Part shown: piece by piece, positions 38,492 to 50,730 of the stretch
Layout: every line of letters begins with the position of its first letter
Numbering within the stretch: the stretch's first letter is position 1
Program-made: the position numbers and the translations under genes
NCBI GenBank assembly: GCA_963277665.1
Contig: OY728166.1
Span: forward strand, 1,074,180,014 to 1,074,244,013
Direction of reading: 5' to 3'
Source: Viscum album
Lineage: Eukaryota > Streptophyta > Magnoliopsida > Santalales > Viscaceae
Length of the DNA: 64,000 nt
Notes under the pieces: model-generated
Databases searched by the model: none
The model's input: the letters and a program-made list of their open reading frames with translations, nothing else
What the model was told of the DNA's origin: nothing

Positions 38492-40718
38492 TATAATACC
38501 AAAATATTTTTTGGAAACTTTTTTATGAATAAATTTAATCTCTTTGATATTTTTCATTTCACACTATAATGTTTATATCTTCATTTATATGAAAGCACAA
38601 AGTTATTATTTATTTTTATGAAACACCAACTAAGTATTGCATGACATAAAACACCTATAGTATATTGAGGTACATTCAACACTATGTTTTTCTTGTGTTA
38701 CACACAATACAAGGTCCCTTCGATAGCTTCTGTTACATTCAAGGGTGAGATTTACCAAACTAAAAAATTCTATTAAGATTGTAATTAAAATATTCTTATA
38801 GATACCAACTAGACTTTAGAATGAAACTTATGAATAAGATAAACTAAATTATGAAAATAATATTGATACACATATCTAAAATGAATCCTTTAGTTATCAA
38901 ATATTTAAACTTATATTAAGAACAATTTTAAAATAATGAAATTCCTTTTCTAAGAGAACTATTTCTCTACGTACAAACACTATTTTATGTCAATAAATTA
39001 AACAATGAACTTTTGATGAATGATTTAAATAAAATTTATATATATTATATATTCAATCAATATTTTTTATACTCATACAATATATTCAATAAATTTAAGA
39101 CAAGTATAAATCCAATATTATGAATAAGAAGATGTATTATTTTAAAAGATAATTTTACCGCTGTTTCATGGTGAACCTATTTTAAGTAAAATTGACGATA
39201 GTTTTATAACTTATAATTGAAAATATAAAATAAATTTTTAAAATTTGAATATTAAAATTTATTATGTGTGATTTTTTGGTATTTTTATTATAACATTCAT
39301 TTTTGATAAATAGTGAAAAACTATGAAATTTAATTGAAAACTACTTTTTACTTCAATTTATTTATAAAATTAAAATATATATAAATTTTGATTTAATTTA
39401 TAATTAGATAAATTATACATCAATTGTTCCAATTTAGGTAATTAGAAGAAATTTCACATTGATATTTGATATACAAATATTTCAATCTTTTGGGGTATTT
39501 TTGATTTAAAAACCCATCGTCTCATCCCATTTGAGGGATTAATTTTCAATTAATTTATACACCTTTTGTTATTAGAATTTGGAAAAAGGATTTTAAATTT
39601 TGAATTAGAATAATTTATAATGTCTAGTAAGTTAAAATATGTTTTTAACGAAAACTATGAGTAAATTATCTTAAAATTAATTATAGTGATAAACATAAAA
39701 TTAAGCTTAATAAGGGATTGAACCTTAAATATAAGTGCCAAAATAAGGTAGAAACTAGTCAAAGATCCATTTTAAAAATATATATCTAACATATACTCCC
39801 TTTTATCAAATATGAACCATTATTTTAGCAACAAGATATAAGGGGGACCTCTCAATAGTGTTTTCCTTTTTATATTTAAAATAATGACACTCCTACACTA
39901 TAAAAGGGTGTTAATCCCCCTAAACTCTTCAAAACTCTTAAGCCCTTTTTATCGACGAAACGACAACCAAATATCCTACCAAATTACCTTCCTTTATACA
40001 AGAAGCCTACATCTCAGTATAAATCCAACCAAGGAATATATTGGGTGAAAACCAAGTGGATTTATTCAAAGAAGTGGTAACATCCTTCAACAAAAACATT
40101 TGTTTTATTTTCCTTCTCCACCTAATCAAATATTATTATTCCATAATTATATAATAAAACCAATATAATCAATATTATTGTATTATTTAATATTAATGGT
40201 TCTACCTAAATTAAAAAACACTTCCATCGAATAGGTTATGAAGTCATCATCTGTGTGTATGACAGACTACCTCCTCGCAAAATGGTGTTGTTAATTTTTC
40301 CATTACCACCTCTCTTGACTGGGAATAATAATGAAAATTCCATTTTTATATTATTAATATATTATATTTATAATTTCTTTATGAGTTTATAATTATCATA
40401 TAAAACATACCTCCATAAATGGTATATTCTTGTTAATATTTATATATTTTATAGATTATTATCAATAAATATATAATAAATATATGTAATATTTATATGA
40501 TGTTTAAAATTATATAAATAAATAAATCATTAACTGTTTAATAGGATCAAGAATAAAAAGTCAAAATATATATGAAAAACAAAGAGGATATTACATGAAA
40601 TGTAACATTAAGATTATGTTGCTAATAAATGGGTAATATAAAGTCATAATAAAATCATATATGTTACTATATATAATAATAGAGTTATTTTTTATATTTA
40701 TAATAAACATATATTAAA
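38492..40718 (+). repeat. Element C 3' LTR, truncated by element B
   Basis: Similar in patches to 31142-33612. TATA box at 39899-39905; hairpin motif 1 decayed at 40246-40280. It ends exactly where element B's LTR begins. Confidence 0.6.
39899..39905 (+). promoter_or_regulatory. TATA box of element C 3' LTR
   Basis: TATAAAA followed by GGGTG, about 1.4 kb from the LTR start, as in the 5' copy. Confidence 0.55.
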
Positions 40719-42168
40719 TGGCACTAAGCCTGAGCAACCGGACTCAGTACCATATAAATGTTGTGTATTTTTGTATATTATAAAAACTGAAACAATACAC
40801 AACATTTATTACATACTAGGAACTTTTACCGGTCTAGGTTATAAGGAATTATAAATCTGCCTCAAGTCTTGAAAAAATATAAATAATTAAATAAAAATAC
40901 TTCATAATCTAAATATTTATCAAACCAGACGCCATTATAAAAGTTAATAAACCCATAGAAAAAAGAATTCAAAATAAGGGGTGAGCGTTAAATTGCCCAG
41001 TAAGGGGGTTTTCAACCTTTGATAAATCCTTTTTTGTATTATTCATTTAATGAAATGTTAAAAAAATACATTTATAAGTTTATTTTTTAAAACATTAATT
41101 GGAACTATTTACGGTTTAAAGATACTATATCACTTTTAGGAAATAATTGCATACAAAAATTGCTTAAACAAAATCTAGTATTTTTTTTGAAAACAATATG
41201 AAAACTTCTAAAAAAACTATTTAGAGGACACTCTAAATGATAATGTCTCTTTTGGGCCTACCCACTTTTCAAATGTTTTGTTCAATCCCCAATTCCATTC
41301 CATATTTTCAATGATCGAACACTTGATTTTTTGAAAAAAATTTAAGCTTTCTTTACTTATATATATATTTCTACATTGGTGTTTTTAACCATGAAAACAT
41401 GAAATTTTTAATAAAATACACATCCAACCTTATATAAATGTATACATTTAAATATATATATAAATATAGGTATATGTAATTTCATTTCATAATCCTCGCG
41501 GGATTGGTTACATCTGACACCCTTACTATAAAACTTTTCATAAACCGTCCTCGTATTCAATACTTCTTTCATGAAATACATTTTTAATTATTATATATAT
41601 TTGATATTATTAAAATAATTTTAAAAATTAATTATTTTATTCACATAAAATTATAAAAGAAACATATAAATTAAAACAATTTGAAATAAATCCATGTGAT
41701 TATTAATTTTGGAAATCCAACATTTAAATTAAAACATAAACCAAATATAAATCTCACGGGTGTCGATGTAATGCATAAATGCATGACCATGTCTATATGC
41801 AGATGTGGATACCCCAATTTTAATATATCATCATGACATGTCATATTCATTTTTTTAGAAACATGGTGCTAAAAACTAAATATGTCTAAACATTTAATCC
41901 AGATATATATATATATCATGTAATTTACACAACACATAATAATAGATTAAAATAATTGTTAAGAAATACATAAATAAATAAAAATATTCCTTAAAAATAG
42001 ATTTTTTAGTACAAATATTTGGAAATAAACAATCCCATAAATAAAAACAATAATTATGATAAACTTTGATAAAATGCACAAACATTATATATACATAAAA
42101 TTAAATATAATTAAATAAATAATAAAAACTTGTATATGTATAGAAATTATTTAATTGAATAAATAAAC
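40719..42168 (-). repeat. Element B 3' LTR, left part
   Basis: The LTR end reads TGGCACTAAGCCTGAGC on the plus strand. It continues after element A at 54273; together the pieces make about 2.9 kb. Confidence 0.7.
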
Positions 42169-43527
42169 TGTAACACCCCAAGCTTCCACGGTATGTTTCC
42201 CTTCGAATAATGCAATAGCGTGTGTTGTAGGCAACCTCGAGCTCTAACACACACCACAACTAATTAAACTAGCCGTTGTGAATAGTAATACCTACTTTTT
42301 GAAATTTTATAAATTTTATTTATCAAAATGGACTTCATTTTTGGATTCGGAATATCGAAATTAGCCTATTTTGAATTTTTGGTATTTTTCTGAGAACTTC
42401 TAATTTTTTATGAATAGTGAAAAATACTTAAAAACAACTTTTTTAATAAAAATAATTCATAGTGATAAATTATACAATTTAGTGGTTTTAAAGTTTAATT
42501 AGAATATATTTTTACCATTTTATCCAGTGGTGGTCATTAGAATTAATTTAACATTGAAATTGGACATAAACAATTGCCAATCTTTTGATATAAATTGTTT
42601 CTTAAAAACACGCTATTTGTTGTAACAGCGGGAATTAATTATAAAATTAATTAATGAAACTTATATGTTTGGAATTTTTTAAAATAGACATCATTTTTGA
42701 ATTCGGAATATCAATTATAGATTAGGGTGAAATTTTGGCCTTATTCTGAAAAACTTCAATTTTTGATGAATAGTGAAACCACTAAGTGGTTGTTAAAAAG
42801 TGATTTTTTGTTAAAATGAAATATTGCCACTTCTGTGATTTGATTTTCAAAAATCTGACAAACATGGTTGTCATTAAGAAGTAAAATGTGGTTCAATGAG
42901 ATTAAAATATTTTTTTGGGGAATAGTAACTTTTAAGTTCTTAATCGAGATTAGAGGTAATTAGTGTAGTTTAAGGTAAAAATAATGTTTTAATAATATGA
43001 GATGAGCATGACACTTGTACTACTCCTATTGGATGAGTCATGGCCGACCATGAAAACCCATGGGTCAACTTGGGGACCCCATTGAGCCACTTTGGTTGGA
43101 AAATGACATTAATATATATTTATTTAATGTTAAAATTAAATTGACACAAACATGAGTTGTTTTACTAAAACAGTTTTTAAGTGGGGTTACAATAGTCCAA
43201 TTTTTGACTATAAATATTCATTAGAAAGCTAATACGATTTCCTACAGTATAGTATTTTTTTTTATAATTTTTAGACATTAAATAAATTAAATTATATATG
43301 ACATCATTATGATGCAGCGATGACCTCATTATTTAACGATTTTAATAAAATGAAAAGATAATGTAAAATCCAAGGCATAAACTTGTCCAAAGACTATTGG
43401 ATGGGTATATTTCGAACCCTTATCACCTTATCCACGAATTATATAAGTGTGGGACCTTTAGAATCCGAAAATCATTGTATAATAATGTATAATTTCAATC
43501 ATTCCAAAAGAGCCCCTCCTCTCCTCT

Positions 43528-43534
43528 TATAAAA
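43528..43534 (+). promoter_or_regulatory. TATA box, element A 5' LTR
   Basis: TATAAAA within CTCTTATAAAAGGCCCCCAC, 1.36 kb into the LTR. It is the expected Pol II promoter of the element's genomic RNA, so transcription should start about 30 bp downstream. Confidence 0.75.
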
Positions 43535-43875
43535 GGCCCCCACCTCCACCACCTTATTCACACTTTCAAGCCTTTTGGATCCACCAAACTCTTCTCAAAT
43601 ACTCTCCCAACTTCTCTCCCTTCATCCTAGAAGCTTTACTTTAGTCATAAAGCCATCCTAAGGAGTCCTTTTGATCAAATCAAAAGGAAGAACCCGAAGA
43701 AGAGGTAACATTTTCATCACCCTCTTTCAAGTTTCTTTCTTCTTCCACTCCCTCTTTGTTTATTATTTCAATTCTAAAATTATAAATCCAGTATCTTCTA
43801 TATACTGTGATGTTATTATAAATATGTAACAACCATATTCATTATTCTACCCATCATTTGAATGACATGTCACCA

Positions 43876-43913
43876 TACGTGCGTATGTACGGCTTACCGT
43901 CTCCACGTCGTGG
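43876..43913 (+). promoter_or_regulatory. LTR hairpin motif 1 (A 5' LTR)
   Basis: Outer stem ACGTG/CACGT and inner stem ACGG/CCGT around CTTA. It lies 348 bp after the TATA box, so within the transcribed leader. The 3' LTR has it at 52436-52473. Confidence 0.6.
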
Positions 43914-44065
43914 TGTAATTGTTATTCAATATATTATTATTTAGATGGGTATAATAATGATATGTAATTCATGTCAATAATAAATATAACATGATAATGA
44001 TTCTGTATATATGATATACTATCCAATTATATATTATTTTAATATCAAAAAAATGATATTGTCGC

Positions 44066-44104
44066 TCGTGCGTACGTACGGACTACCGTCTCCACGAACG
44101 CGAT
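44066..44104 (+). promoter_or_regulatory. LTR hairpin motif 2 (A 5' LTR)
   Basis: TCGTG-CGTACGT-ACGG-ACTA, then CCGT-CTC-CACGA: a nested hairpin of the same design as motif 1, about 190 bp further on. The 3' LTR copy is at 52626-52662. Confidence 0.6.
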
Positions 44105-45708
44105 GAGATTCATTCTCCGTCGTATCCATTCAAGTATAATTATCATTAGATGATCTAAAACTAATGTTTAAGGACATGATATAATTCTGGATATGAATAA
44201 GATACAACCTATCCATGAAAACACGACTTACGAAAACGAGTAAGTTAACACCCGAAACAACGATAAATCTAAGATATTGTTAACAAAGCAATGTTAAAAG
44301 ATCATATATGATATCATATGAATGTATATGATTCATGTATAATTTAATAAAAATTATTTCACCATTATACAAGAGGTTAACCTACCCCAACCAAGGAAAA
44401 GTATAAGGTAAGGTTTTACTTCACAACCTCTTCATTATCCAAGGTTGTTTATATATAATTATCTACTGGGGCCTCGTTATCATCCACATCCATGTTTCTT
44501 AAAAATGTCTTTCAAAACATTTTTACTATTAAATGGAAAATGGGTTAAAGTAATTTATACCCTTATACGTTTTTGAAAGGAATCTTGTCGTCGTTTTCCA
44601 AACAATGTACCTTTTTGACCTTTTTGACAAATTTAAGGTAAGAATGTTTTTTTAACTTATACGGCGGGTGCGGATATTTTCCGCCATTATAACTTCTTCG
44701 AAGCTTCCCTAACAAGCTTATAAGAATATTTTCAAAGTAAATGTATTATTTCATAATTATGGGACTTTTAAATGATTTCAAAAAGGAGAGATATTTCTCT
44801 CAAATAGCATTGATTTCATCTATGTCAACATCCTTTGATGGGTTTTAAGTTTAATTGAAATTGATTTATGATACAAAACTTCCATTGAACATTTTGTGAA
44901 ATATTTGACCGTGGATGTGTTATTTTTATACCATCCATAGTTTATGGAGAAATTGTTGACATTTCGTATGCTAGTTTTAATACGAATATTTATGTTTTGT
45001 TTAAACCTATTCATATGAGGAATGTATTGGACTTAATATGTGACGGGTGGAGCCCGCTATAGCTCCTCGATGAATCGGTATGTCTCATGAGACAACTAGA
45101 CGTGGAATTGGCCGAGTCCCTTTCCCAATTTGATTTATGGTTTTGGCCGAGGCCTTAATCATTTTAGATGTCTTGGCCGAGGCCTTGGCAAAATGTTTCA
45201 GAATGTCTGGCACTATACATTCCATCATTATGAAAGTGGTTATTGATATTTCATGTGATTATTCATCTAGTAGAATATCCATGTGAGTAAGTAATGGAAT
45301 TATTTTATTTTACTTTTGCCACATTATGCTGAAGTTAAAGTTCAATAAGGCTTTTGTTTTAGTTATACATTGCCTTAAATGCTTATGTTTTCTTATGAAA
45401 TTTTCCGCTATATTGTTATCCTTACGGAGCATTTGAGCTCACCCCTTTCAATGTTTTATTTTTCCCAGGATGTGAAGAGGTGTATTATGACTGACTTGAA
45501 AGAATAGTCAGTGAGGATATGAGTGTAGACTAGGGAGACCATGTTATTGTAGTTTTTCACCTTATGTTGTAATGTAACATTTATGAATGTATCTAGTGTT
45601 TCCAAGGCTACTAAACTAATCGGTCTTTCGAGACTTGATCTTTTGTGATCATGCCAATGTTACAAAGTAATGCACCAACTCTGGGTAGCTGGGGTCGGGG
45701 CGTTACAG

Positions 45709-45720
45709 TTGGTATCAGAG
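45709..45720 (+). other. Element A primer binding site
   Basis: TTGGTATCAGAG, complementary to the 3' end of initiator tRNA-Met, one base inside the 5' LTR. Confidence 0.92.
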
Positions 45721-45837
45721 GCAGTTTAGTACTAACCTTGTAAGCTAGATTTAGATAAACTCTGATTAGAGAACATAGCCCGAAGATAGACTTTGAGGAT
45801 TAGTATAGAAAAACTTCCTAGAATTTTGGTATTATAG

Positions 45838-46065
45838 AGATTTTGTGAGTTTTCCGAGAAATACATCCCTGTATGGACACGAGCAGGTAGAGGCGGCTCT
45901 GGCACAGATGTACCTAGGGGTAAAACCCGAAAACACCGCTTTGAGCTAGACTCGAACGGGAACTGGTGCACGACAACGGGCCTTGCTGCACTCTTGGTTA
46001 CGACACTCATGAGGGATATGCTTAGGATAATTCTCATTTTCTTTACAAACCACTATGAAGGGTTA
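45838..46065 (+). other. Open leader frame upstream of gag
   Basis: 76 open codons in the gag frame between stops at 45835 and 46066. It lacks an early ATG, but from 45877 it reads TRAGRGGSGTDVPRGKTRKH, a basic, glycine-rich text such as is often found at plant gypsy Gag N-termini. It may be the original start of gag, now separated by stops from the ATG at 46213, or ordinary leader RNA. Confidence 0.35.
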
Positions 46066-46212
46066 TGAGTATATGCTTCCTCAAAGGAAACATTTCTTTT
46101 TTATGATTATGGATTATATCCATAAATAGTTCAATTTATGTAAAGTGTTTTACAAATATGGAATTAGGTATTTTATTTCATAAACTAATCTAGATTATTC
46201 CATTGTTTAGAA

Positions 46213-47205
46213 ATGGTGCATAGTGTAAGGAATGGAAACCGTATCAATGCACGCACTCCGTGTAGGGATTGCCCTCCTGCTCAAGATAATTATGTTGGAG
46301 CTAGTTATACAACTAGTGCTGATCAACTTCTCACCGTACTGGGACAACTCACGCTGGTTATGAATAATAACCTTACTCGTATGGAGCACCCTGATACGCA
46401 ACGTGGAGGATCAATGCTAGACCGTTTCATGAGGCAACAACCACCAACCTTCAATGGGAGTACAAATCCTATAGTAGCTGAGAAATGGATAAATTCCTTA
46501 GAGAAAATATTCCATGCCTTGGGGAGTAGTGAAAGAGAGAACGTTGTCATGGCAGTTTACCGCCTCACTGGAGATGCCGATCAATGGTGGTCACTAATTC
46601 AAAACAAAAAGGAAGATGATGAATTAACAAACATGGAATGGAAGGAGTTCAAAGAGCTGTTCTTAGAAAAATACTTTCCTCGAGACCATCGAGCGGATAT
46701 GGAAAGGCAATTTCTGAGTCTAAGGAAGAAGGAGGATGAGAATGTCGCAAAGTATGAGGCTAACTTTACAAGGTTAGCGAGGTATGCTGCAGATTACATA
46801 CGTAACCCAAGAAGTAAGACTGATCATTTCTTTGATGGGTTAAAACCATTTCTCCATCGAGATTTAGTATCACAAACCTTCTCTTCATACGAAGGTATTG
46901 TCTCGTGCGCTATCAAGATGGAAAAGGAATTCTCTAAGTCTTATGACTTTAAATCAAAGCAAGATAAGAATATATCCACTGAAAACTCTGGGAAAGGAAA
47001 TAAGGAAACAGGGAAGAAGGGTAGAAATGAATTTCCACCCTGTGATAATTGTGGTAGGAAGCACCCTGGTGCCTGTCTAAAAGGAAAAGGAGTATGTTAC
47101 AAGTGTGGTGAAAAGGGCCACCATGATCATGAATGCAAGGGAAAGAAAGCGGTTGTCAACGTGGAATGTTATAATTGTAGAGAGAAGGGAAATTATGCAA
47201 ATTAA
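46213..47205 (+). pseudogene. Element A gag (capsid/nucleocapsid), ends at premature stop
   Basis: 330 codons from the ATG at 46213. Gag packages the element's RNA in cytoplasmic virus-like particles. Residues about 72-190 form the retrotransposon Gag core, with FNGSTNPIVAEKWINSLEKI, YRLTGDADQWW and FLEKYFPRDHRADMERQFLS. Cysteine motifs follow: CDNCGRKHPGAC (277-288) and a canonical CCHC knuckle (C295, C298, H303, C308). A further knuckle at 319 has Asn instead of His and is cut by TAA 47203-47205. The frame continues past this stop as protease in phase, so gag and pol were one open frame. Confidence 0.92.
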
Positions 47206-47940
47206 TGTCCTAAGCGTCAGGGGAACTTACCTCAGAAGAGGCCAAGGGATCAAGGCCAGGCTTATGCTATGACTACTGCTGAGGTGGAAGCTCCGAAAGA
47301 CATGGTGGCAGGTAATTTAATGGTTTCCTCAAGTTTAGAAAATGCATTATTTGATTCTGGATCATCACATTGTTTCATATCTTCCCAGTTTGCTAAGAAA
47401 ATTAGATATTTCCAATTTGATTTAACAAGGGAGTTGTTGGTCAAAACCCCTAAGGGAAGTATTGTTGCAACAATGTTTTGTCTATTAGTTCCCATTAGAG
47501 CACCTAAATGTTCTTTACCTGCTGATCTCATCGTCATAACCATGATTGAATTTGATATAATCCTCGGTATGGATTGGCTTTCGGACCATGATACAAAAAT
47601 TTATTGTAAGAGGAAAGAGGTTACGATTATTGATGATGATGATAAGGAACACCATATCTTTAGAGCAGAATCGTCGCCACATAATTCTTATCTAGATCCA
47701 CCCCCAGTAGCTCAACTAAATTCAATTATTGGGGAGGAAGAGAAGGAAACTACTTAGGGTGTGGAAAGGAATATTCAAATAGAGGATGTACCTATTGTGA
47801 GAGAATATGTTGATGTGTTTCCGGAAGATTTACCTGGACATCCTCCAGAACGAGAAGTTGAGTTTTCCATTGATTTAATTCCTGGATCAAGGCCCATATC
47901 GAAGACCCCTTATAGAATGGCCACTCTGGAATTAGTTTAA
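47206..47940 (+). pseudogene. Element A protease (retropepsin) region
   Basis: It continues the gag frame. The aspartic protease active site is DSGSS (Asp codon at 47353) within ENALFDSGSSHCFISS; the second half shows IILGMDWLSDHD. Retropepsin cuts the polyprotein inside the particle. Stops TAG 47755-47757 and TAA 47938-47940 separate it from reverse transcriptase; between them the linker [20 protein letters not shown], normal for this family, is preserved. Confidence 0.9.
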
Positions 47941-48570
47941 CTAAAGAAACAACTAGAGGAATTGAGTAATAAGGGATTTATTCTCCCTAGTGTTTCTCCT
48001 TGGGGAGCCCCTGTTCTTTTTGTTAAGAAGAAAGATGGATCTATGAGGTTGTGCATTGACTATAGGGAGATCAATGCTATAACAATAAAGAACAAGTATC
48101 CCCTACCTCGTATTGATGATTTGTTTGGCCAACTGCATGGAGCCCAATACTTTTCAAAGATTAAACTTCGGTCTGGATACCATCAGTTGTGTGTGAAGAA
48201 GGAAGACGTTCCAAAGACAGCATTTCGAACAAGGTACAGGCATTACGAGTTTACAGTAATGCCTTTTGGATTGACTAATGCACCCTCTATTTTCATGGAT
48301 CTAATGAATAGAGTTTTCAAGGAATATCTTGATGACTTTGTAGTGTTATTTATTGATGATATCTTGGTATACTCCAAAAGCCACGAAGATCATGAAAATC
48401 ATTTACGCATTATCCTGAAGACTCTTAGAAGACATGAATTATATGGGAAATTTAGAAAGTGTGAATTCTGGCTTCATGAGATTTCTTTTCTTGGCCATAT
48501 TGTCTCTAAGGATGGAATTTCCATTGATCCTTCTAAAACCAAGGCAATTCAAGAATGGCCAGCACCGACA
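47941..48570 (+). pseudogene. Element A reverse transcriptase
   Basis: Carries [40 protein letters not shown] and the catalytic FIDDILVYS box (about 48349). The first catalytic aspartate is lost: [13 protein letters not shown] has Lys (codon 48163-48165) where the family has Asp in KIDLRSGYHQ. The enzyme would copy element RNA into DNA, primed by initiator tRNA-Met. It is in phase with protease and RNase H, with no indel, but inactive by this substitution and by stops on both sides. Confidence 0.92.
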
Positions 48571-49266
48571 AGTATAACTGAGGTACGTAGTTTTATTGGT
48601 TTAGCAGGTTATTATCGACGTTTCGTCCAGAATTTTGCCAGATTGGCTAACCCATTGACAAAGCTCACATGTAAAGGGATTAAATTTTTCTGGAAAAAAG
48701 AGTGTGAAGAATGTTTTGAAGAACTAAAGAGAAGATTAGTCAATGCCCCTGTATTGACTCTACCATCGGGGAATGATGGGTTTGTTATTTATAGTGATGC
48801 ATCGAAGAAAGGACTTGGTTGTGTCCTTATGCAGAATGATAAGGTCATTGCCTATGCATCACGACAGCTAAAAATTCATGAGCAAAACTATCCTACTCAT
48901 GATCTTGAGTTAGTAGCTGTGATCTTTTCTTTAAAGATATGGAGACATTACCTCTACGGTTAAAAATGTGAGATTTATACTGATCACAAAAGTTTGAAGT
49001 ATATTTTCACACAAAAAGAACTCAACATGAGGCAAAGGAGATGGCTTGAACTACTCAAGGATTATGATTGCACGATACATTACCACCCGGGGAAGGCAAA
49101 CACGGTGGCAGATGCTTTGAGTAGAAAAGACCATGGAGTTTTTAATGTGATTAGAATTGAAAGGGATCCAATTTTCTTGGATCTAGTGAAGATGGACATG
49201 GGAATAACTAAGGAAGGTGAAACATCAATTCTTTTTCAAATGGTTGCCAAACCATCATTACTATAA
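48571..49266 (+). pseudogene. Element A connection and RNase H
   Basis: The region [20 protein letters not shown] leads into RNase H, with acidic residues kept: [30 protein letters not shown] and TVADALSRK. RNase H removes template RNA during reverse transcription. TAA 48961-48963 falls just before [11 protein letters not shown] and TAA 49264-49266 ends the segment. Both are in frame and neither is accompanied by a shift. Confidence 0.9.
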
Positions 49267-50115
49267 AGGATTAAGAGTTCTCAGAACAATGATGAAGAAT
49301 TGCAGAAGAAGATTAAAGATGTGAATAATGGAAGATTGAGGGACTTTGTTTATAAGGATGGAATTTTGAAATTCGGGAAGAGACTTTGTGTTCCCGATAT
49401 ACTTGATCTAAAAAGGGAATTGCTGGATGATGCTCATAGTTCCATCTTCTCTATACACCCTGGGTGCACCAAAATGTATAGAGATTTGAAGGAACATTTT
49501 TGGTTGGACAATATGAAGAGGGAGATTGCTGATTTTGTGTCGAGGTGTATGGTTTGTCAACAAGTGAAAGCTGGAAGGCAACATCCTGGTGGAGTATTGC
49601 AACCTCTTCCCATACCTGAGTGGAAATGGGATAATATTATGATGGAATTTGTCATGGGACTACCAAAGAATCCTAGAAGGAATGATGCAATATGGGTCAT
49701 TGTTGATCGACTTACTAAGTCAGCACATTTTCTGGCTATACGGGAGGATCTACCACTTGAACATCTAGAAAGACTATATATTAATGAAGTTGTAAGACTT
49801 CATGGAGTACCCCTATCGATTGTTTCTGATCGTGATGCTCGTTTTACTTCAAGATTTTGGAAAAGTCTTCAAAAGGCCTTGGATACTGAACTTCGTTTGA
49901 GCACTGCCTATCACCCTCAAACAGATGGACAATCAGAACGGACTATTCAAACCTTAGAAGAAATGTTGAGATCATGCTCTCTTGACTTTCAGGGTATGTG
50001 GGATCAATATTTACCACTGGTATAATTTTCCTATAACCATAGCTTCCATTCAAGCATTCAGATGGCACCTTATGAAGCGTTATACGGAAAGAGATGTCGT
50101 ACACCAACCGGTTAG
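49267..50115 (+). pseudogene. Element A integrase
   Basis: The zinc-binding HHCC module is complete (His in DDAHSS and IHPG; Cys in SRCMVC). The core has IVSDRDARF and [12 protein letters not shown], the second Asp and the Glu of the DDE triad. The first Asp is replaced: [13 protein letters not shown] has Glu (codon 49645-49647) where relatives have MDF. Integrase would insert the cDNA into chromatin. Stops TAA 50023-50025 and TAG 50113-50115 lie near the core's C-terminal end (the latter at a position usually Trp). Confidence 0.9.
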
Positions 50116-50685
50116 GATGACGTTGGTGAAAGAAAACTTGTGGGACCAGAACTGGTGGAAGAAATAATGGAAAAGGTGAAGGTAATCCAAAACCACATCA
50201 AATCAGCTCAAAGTAGGCAGAAGAACTATGCCGATAACAGAAGAAAGGTTTTGGAATGTCATGTGGGAGATCATGTTTTCCTAAAGGTATCTCCATGGAA
50301 GGGAGTTATACGTTTTGTTAAGAAGGGTAAGTTGAGTCCCAGGTACATCGGACCTTACGAAATTCTAGATCGTATTGGGGCTGTAGCTTATCGTTTGGCG
50401 ATGTCGCCAAATCTCTCCAAAGTTCACGATGTTTTCCACATATCGCTATTGAGAAAATACATTCCCGACCCAACACATGTACTTACCTATGAGGAATTAG
50501 AACTGGAACCCGATCTATCTTATTACGAAGAGCCCATCAGAATTCTTGATGTGAGGGAGCAGGTGCTGAGAAACCGGACGACTCGTCTGGTAAGGGTTTT
50601 GTGGAGAAATCATAAAATAGAAGAGGCAACGTGGGAACCTGAGGAAATTATGATGAAGAACCACCCGAGTCTTTTTATGCAGTAA
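50116..50685 (+). pseudogene. Element A integrase C-terminus with chromodomain-like tail
   Basis: It continues the same frame to the natural end at 50685. GDHVFLKVSPWKGV and KGKLSPRYIGPYEILDRIG form the GPY/F module; HDVFHISLLRKYIPDP follows. The tail RTTRLVRVLWRNHKIEEATW plus EPEE is the chromodomain-like segment that directs integration to chromatin marks in chromoviruses. This places the element near Tekay/Del. No stop occurs within this part. Confidence 0.9.
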
Positions 50686-50716
50686 TACCCTAGAAATTGC
50701 GAGGACGCAATTATTT

Positions 50717-50730
50717 GAAGGAGGGGAGAA
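50717..50730 (+). other. Element A polypurine tract
   Basis: GAAGGAGGGGAGAA directly before the 3' LTR; the plus-strand primer site. Confidence 0.92.

Larger units (their letters stand above)
31142..40718 (+). mobile_element. Element C: decayed Tekay-like LTR element
   Basis: The two LTRs start at about 31142 and 38492; they share the promoter (CACTATAAAAGG-type) and many blocks between 31215-33610 and 38560-40718. A primer binding site with one mismatch follows the first LTR (36364), and AAAGGGGTAGAA precedes the second. The 2.1 kb interior aligns in patches with the gag-protease part of element A. The second LTR is cut at 40718 by insertion of element B, and its remainder is not seen in the window. 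Confidence 0.7.
42169..45707 (+). repeat. Element A 5' LTR
   Basis: TGTAACACCCC...GGGGCGTTACA. It includes TATA box, two hairpin motifs and a GGCCGAGGCCTT direct repeat near 45150-45190. The 64-codon minus-strand frame at 44820 has a copy in the other LTR, but only because LTRs are duplicated. Confidence 0.97.

Noticed and set aside
44820..45014. 64-codon minus-strand frame also present at 53380-53574
   Set aside because: Conserved only because the two LTRs are copies; no protein features.
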